This document shows, one piece after another, positions 62,492 to 64,000 of a DNA stretch of 64,000 nucleotides. The notes under the pieces are model-generated. The model ran no database searches. It saw nothing but the letters and a program-made list of their open reading frames with translations, and had not been told where the DNA came from. The stretch is from Streptomyces sp. ISL-96 (GTDB lineage: Bacteria; Actinomycetota; Actinomycetes; Streptomycetales; Streptomycetaceae): positions 1 through 64,000 of the forward strand of contig NZ_JAGGPA010000015.1 of NCBI RefSeq assembly GCF_018614035.1, in the 5' to 3' direction. The translations under genes were made by a program, and so were the position numbers. How positions within the stretch are numbered: position 1 is the stretch's first letter; each line of letters begins with the position of its first letter.

Positions 62492-64000
62492 TTACTTCAC
62501 CTCGAAATCCTGGCCCAGGACGACCGTCACATCGGCGTTCGCGGCGGCCTTGCCCTTGCGCACCGCTTCCGCCGGCAGACCCAGTGTCTTCGCGACCTCC
62601 TGGGCCTCCGCCTTCTGCGCCGCGTCGCCATAGCTGACCTGCGACGATGTGACCACAGCGGTGGCTTTTCCGGTGTCCACGAACGCGTATCCACCGGTGA
62701 TCAGGGCAATCCTGGCGGTCTCGGTGGCGTCCGTGTTCCCGTGGGCGTTCTTGACGCCGACCCGCACCGCCGCACCCTGCTCCGGGCTGCTGGCCGAGCC
62801 GCCGAGGATGTCCTTCACCACACTGCCCGCGGCGGAATCACTCAGCTTTCCGTCGGGCTGGACCGGCAGCTGCACCGTCTTGTACTTGCCGCGCTTGGCG
62901 TGCTCGGCGAGCTTGGCGAGGGAGGCACCGAGGTCCTTCTCGGGCAGCGACGGGTCGAGGATCTGCGCCAGCGTGCGGACGGTGGTGGTCGCCGCCTGGG
63001 GGTCGTCCGAGATCTTCTTCAGTACGCCCTGCATGACCTGCCCGAACCGCTGGAGCTGCTTGTCCTCGGCCTCGCCCGGCGCCCGGTAGGTGGCGTACGC
63101 GACGGCCATCCGGCCACTCAGCGTCTGCTCCTTGCCCTGCCGCACCACGGGCGTCGCGCCCTTCTTGGTGTCGGGCACATCGGTGTCGGTGTCGATGTCG
63201 ATGTTGCCGACCAGCTCGACGAGGTTTTCCAGGTACGGGGTGTCGAGCCGCCAGGTGCCGCTGATCTTCGTCCCGAGCACGGAACCGATCGCCTCACGCG
63301 TGCCCGTCGAACCGTCGTCGTCGACGGACTTGGCGAGCGTGGTCGTGGTGCCGTCGTCGTTCGCGACGGAGAGCGAGTTGGGGAGCAGGACGGTGGTGCC
63401 CTGCCCCGTGGTGGTGTTGTCCACGAGCAGCGCGGTCGAGGTGGCCCCCTGCCTGGTGTGCAGGTGCACCGCGATCACATCGCGCTTGTCCGGGCCCGAC
63501 GCGTTGGCCGGAGCGTCCCCCTTGCCCGCGACGCCGGGCAGCAGTCCCGCGTACCAGAGGTAGCCGACGCCGCCCGCGACGACGAGGGTCAGGGCGACGA
63601 CCAGGGAGACGACACGGTTACGGCCGCGGCGTCGGGCTTCCTCTCGGCGCTCGGTGCGGCTCTCGGTGAACTTCAGCCAGTCGATGACGTCTTCGGAGTT
63701 CTCGTCAGGCTCTTCGACGAAGGAGAACTGCTCGGTCGCGTACTCGGGCTCGGGCCGGCGCTGCTCGGGAACGGGCACACGAGCGGACACGGGAACGGGC
63801 TCGGGGGCCGGTTCGGGTTCCGGCTGAGGGGCGGGAGCGGCCTGCTGCGGGATCCACTGCTGCTGCTGAGCGGTGTCGACGTACCCGTACTGCTGCTGTT
63901 GCTGCTGCTGCGCGTACGGGTCGTACGACGGCTGCTGCTGCTGGGCGTACGGGTCATAGCCGTACGGCTGCTGTTGCGCGTCGTACTGCTGCGGCGGCTG
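62492..64000 (-). CDS. LCP-like protein with LytR C-terminal domain (partial, 5' end outside window)
   Basis: The frame stays open to the window edge, so at least 502 residues are encoded and the start lies beyond 64000. The visible N terminus is Gln/Tyr-rich with repeats such as YDPYAQQQQ, encoded by CAG runs. It is followed by a cytoplasmic acidic segment, one transmembrane helix (VVSLVVALTLVVAGGVGYLW), a divergent LCP-like domain (VIAVHLHTRQGATSTALLVD, SGRMAVAYATYRAPGEAEDK) and a C-terminal LytR_C domain (GVKNAHGNTDATETARIALI). Such proteins attach glycopolymers to peptidoglycan; this one may be partly degenerate. Confidence 0.88.
   Translation of the reverse strand, partial: QPPQQYDAQQQPYGYDPYAQQQQPSYDPYAQQQQQQQYGYVDTAQQQQWIPQQAAPAPQPEPEPAPEPVPVSARVPVPEQRRPEPEYATEQFSFVEEPDENSEDVIDWLKFTESRTERREEARRRGRNRVVSLVVALTLVVAGGVGYLWYAGLLPGVAGKGDAPANASGPDKRDVIAVHLHTRQGATSTALLVDNTTTGQGTTVLLPNSLSVANDDGTTTTLAKSVDDDGSTGTREAIGSVLGTKISGTWRLDTPYLENLVELVGNIDIDTDTDVPDTKKGATPVVRQGKEQTLSGRMAVAYATYRAPGEAEDKQLQRFGQVMQGVLKKISDDPQAATTTVRTLAQILDPSLPEKDLGASLAKLAEHAKRGKYKTVQLPVQPDGKLSDSAAGSVVKDILGGSASSPEQGAAVRVGVKNAHGNTDATETARIALITGGYAFVDTGKATAVVTSSQVSYGDAAQKAEAQEVAKTLGLPAEAVRKGKAAANADVTVVLGQDFEVK

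Overview
The window is a 64-kb stretch of a high-GC actinobacterial chromosome, almost certainly Streptomyces. Codon bias is strongly GC at third positions, GTG starts and 4-nt ATGA/GTGA overlaps are frequent, intrinsic terminators are GC-rich, and the gene order (glyS, znuACB-zur, uppS, recO, leuA, era, ybeY, phoH, hrcA-dnaJ, hemW, lepA, rpsT, holA, comEC-comEA, leuS, rsfS) is that of the conserved Streptomyces chromosome core. I see no prophage, insertion sequence, CRISPR array or integrative element.

Layout. 0.1-5.6 kb: two small proteins, glycyl-tRNA synthetase, and a zinc-uptake operon (znuA-znuC-znuB-zur) with a Zur-box-like operator over its promoter. 5.6-13.5 kb: YcxB-like protein, undecaprenyl diphosphate synthase, RecO, a degenerate DUF397-like remnant, an FprA-type reductase, two small membrane proteins, a TerB-like protein, and leuA behind a Leu-rich leader peptide. 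13.6-23.4 kb: a protealysin-like M4 peptidase with its emfourin-type inhibitor, an acetyltransferase, a GH1 glucosidase, Era, an apparently inactive cytidine-deaminase-fold protein, a regulator/MFS exporter pair, a YjbR protein, a CNNM/CorC-type membrane protein and YbeY. 23.4-30.6 kb: PhoH interrupted by an intein of class 3 appearance, a PfkB kinase, a glucarate-dehydratase-like enzyme, an adenine-deaminase-type enzyme, RNase Z and a HIT protein. 30.6-46.3 kb: RsmE, nitronate monooxygenase, DnaJ/HrcA with CIRCE, a metallo-beta-lactamase-fold protein, DUF3097, HemW, a SpoIIE-type phosphatase, FadD, LepA, S20 and DNA polymerase III delta. 46.3-55.7 kb: two small proteins, ComEC/ComEA, DegV, a membrane protein, and leuS behind its own Leu-codon leader peptide and terminator. 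55.9-64 kb: a di-haem ferric-reductase-like membrane protein coupled to a NuoF-like flavoprotein, two identical tRNA-Ala(GGC) genes flanking a mannosyltransferase, small CxxC proteins and an MFS relic, then a histidine phosphatase (apparent CTG start), RsfS and an LCP/LytR_C protein that runs off the window.

Functional themes are zinc homeostasis, leucine supply and charging controlled by two separate leader peptides, translation and ribosome maturation (glyS, leuS, era, ybeY, rsmE, lepA, rpsT, rsfS, rnz), and heat-shock control. The most distinctive items are the PhoH intein, the membrane cytochrome/NuoF-like pair, the paired leuA and leuS leaders, and the peptidase/emfourin pair.
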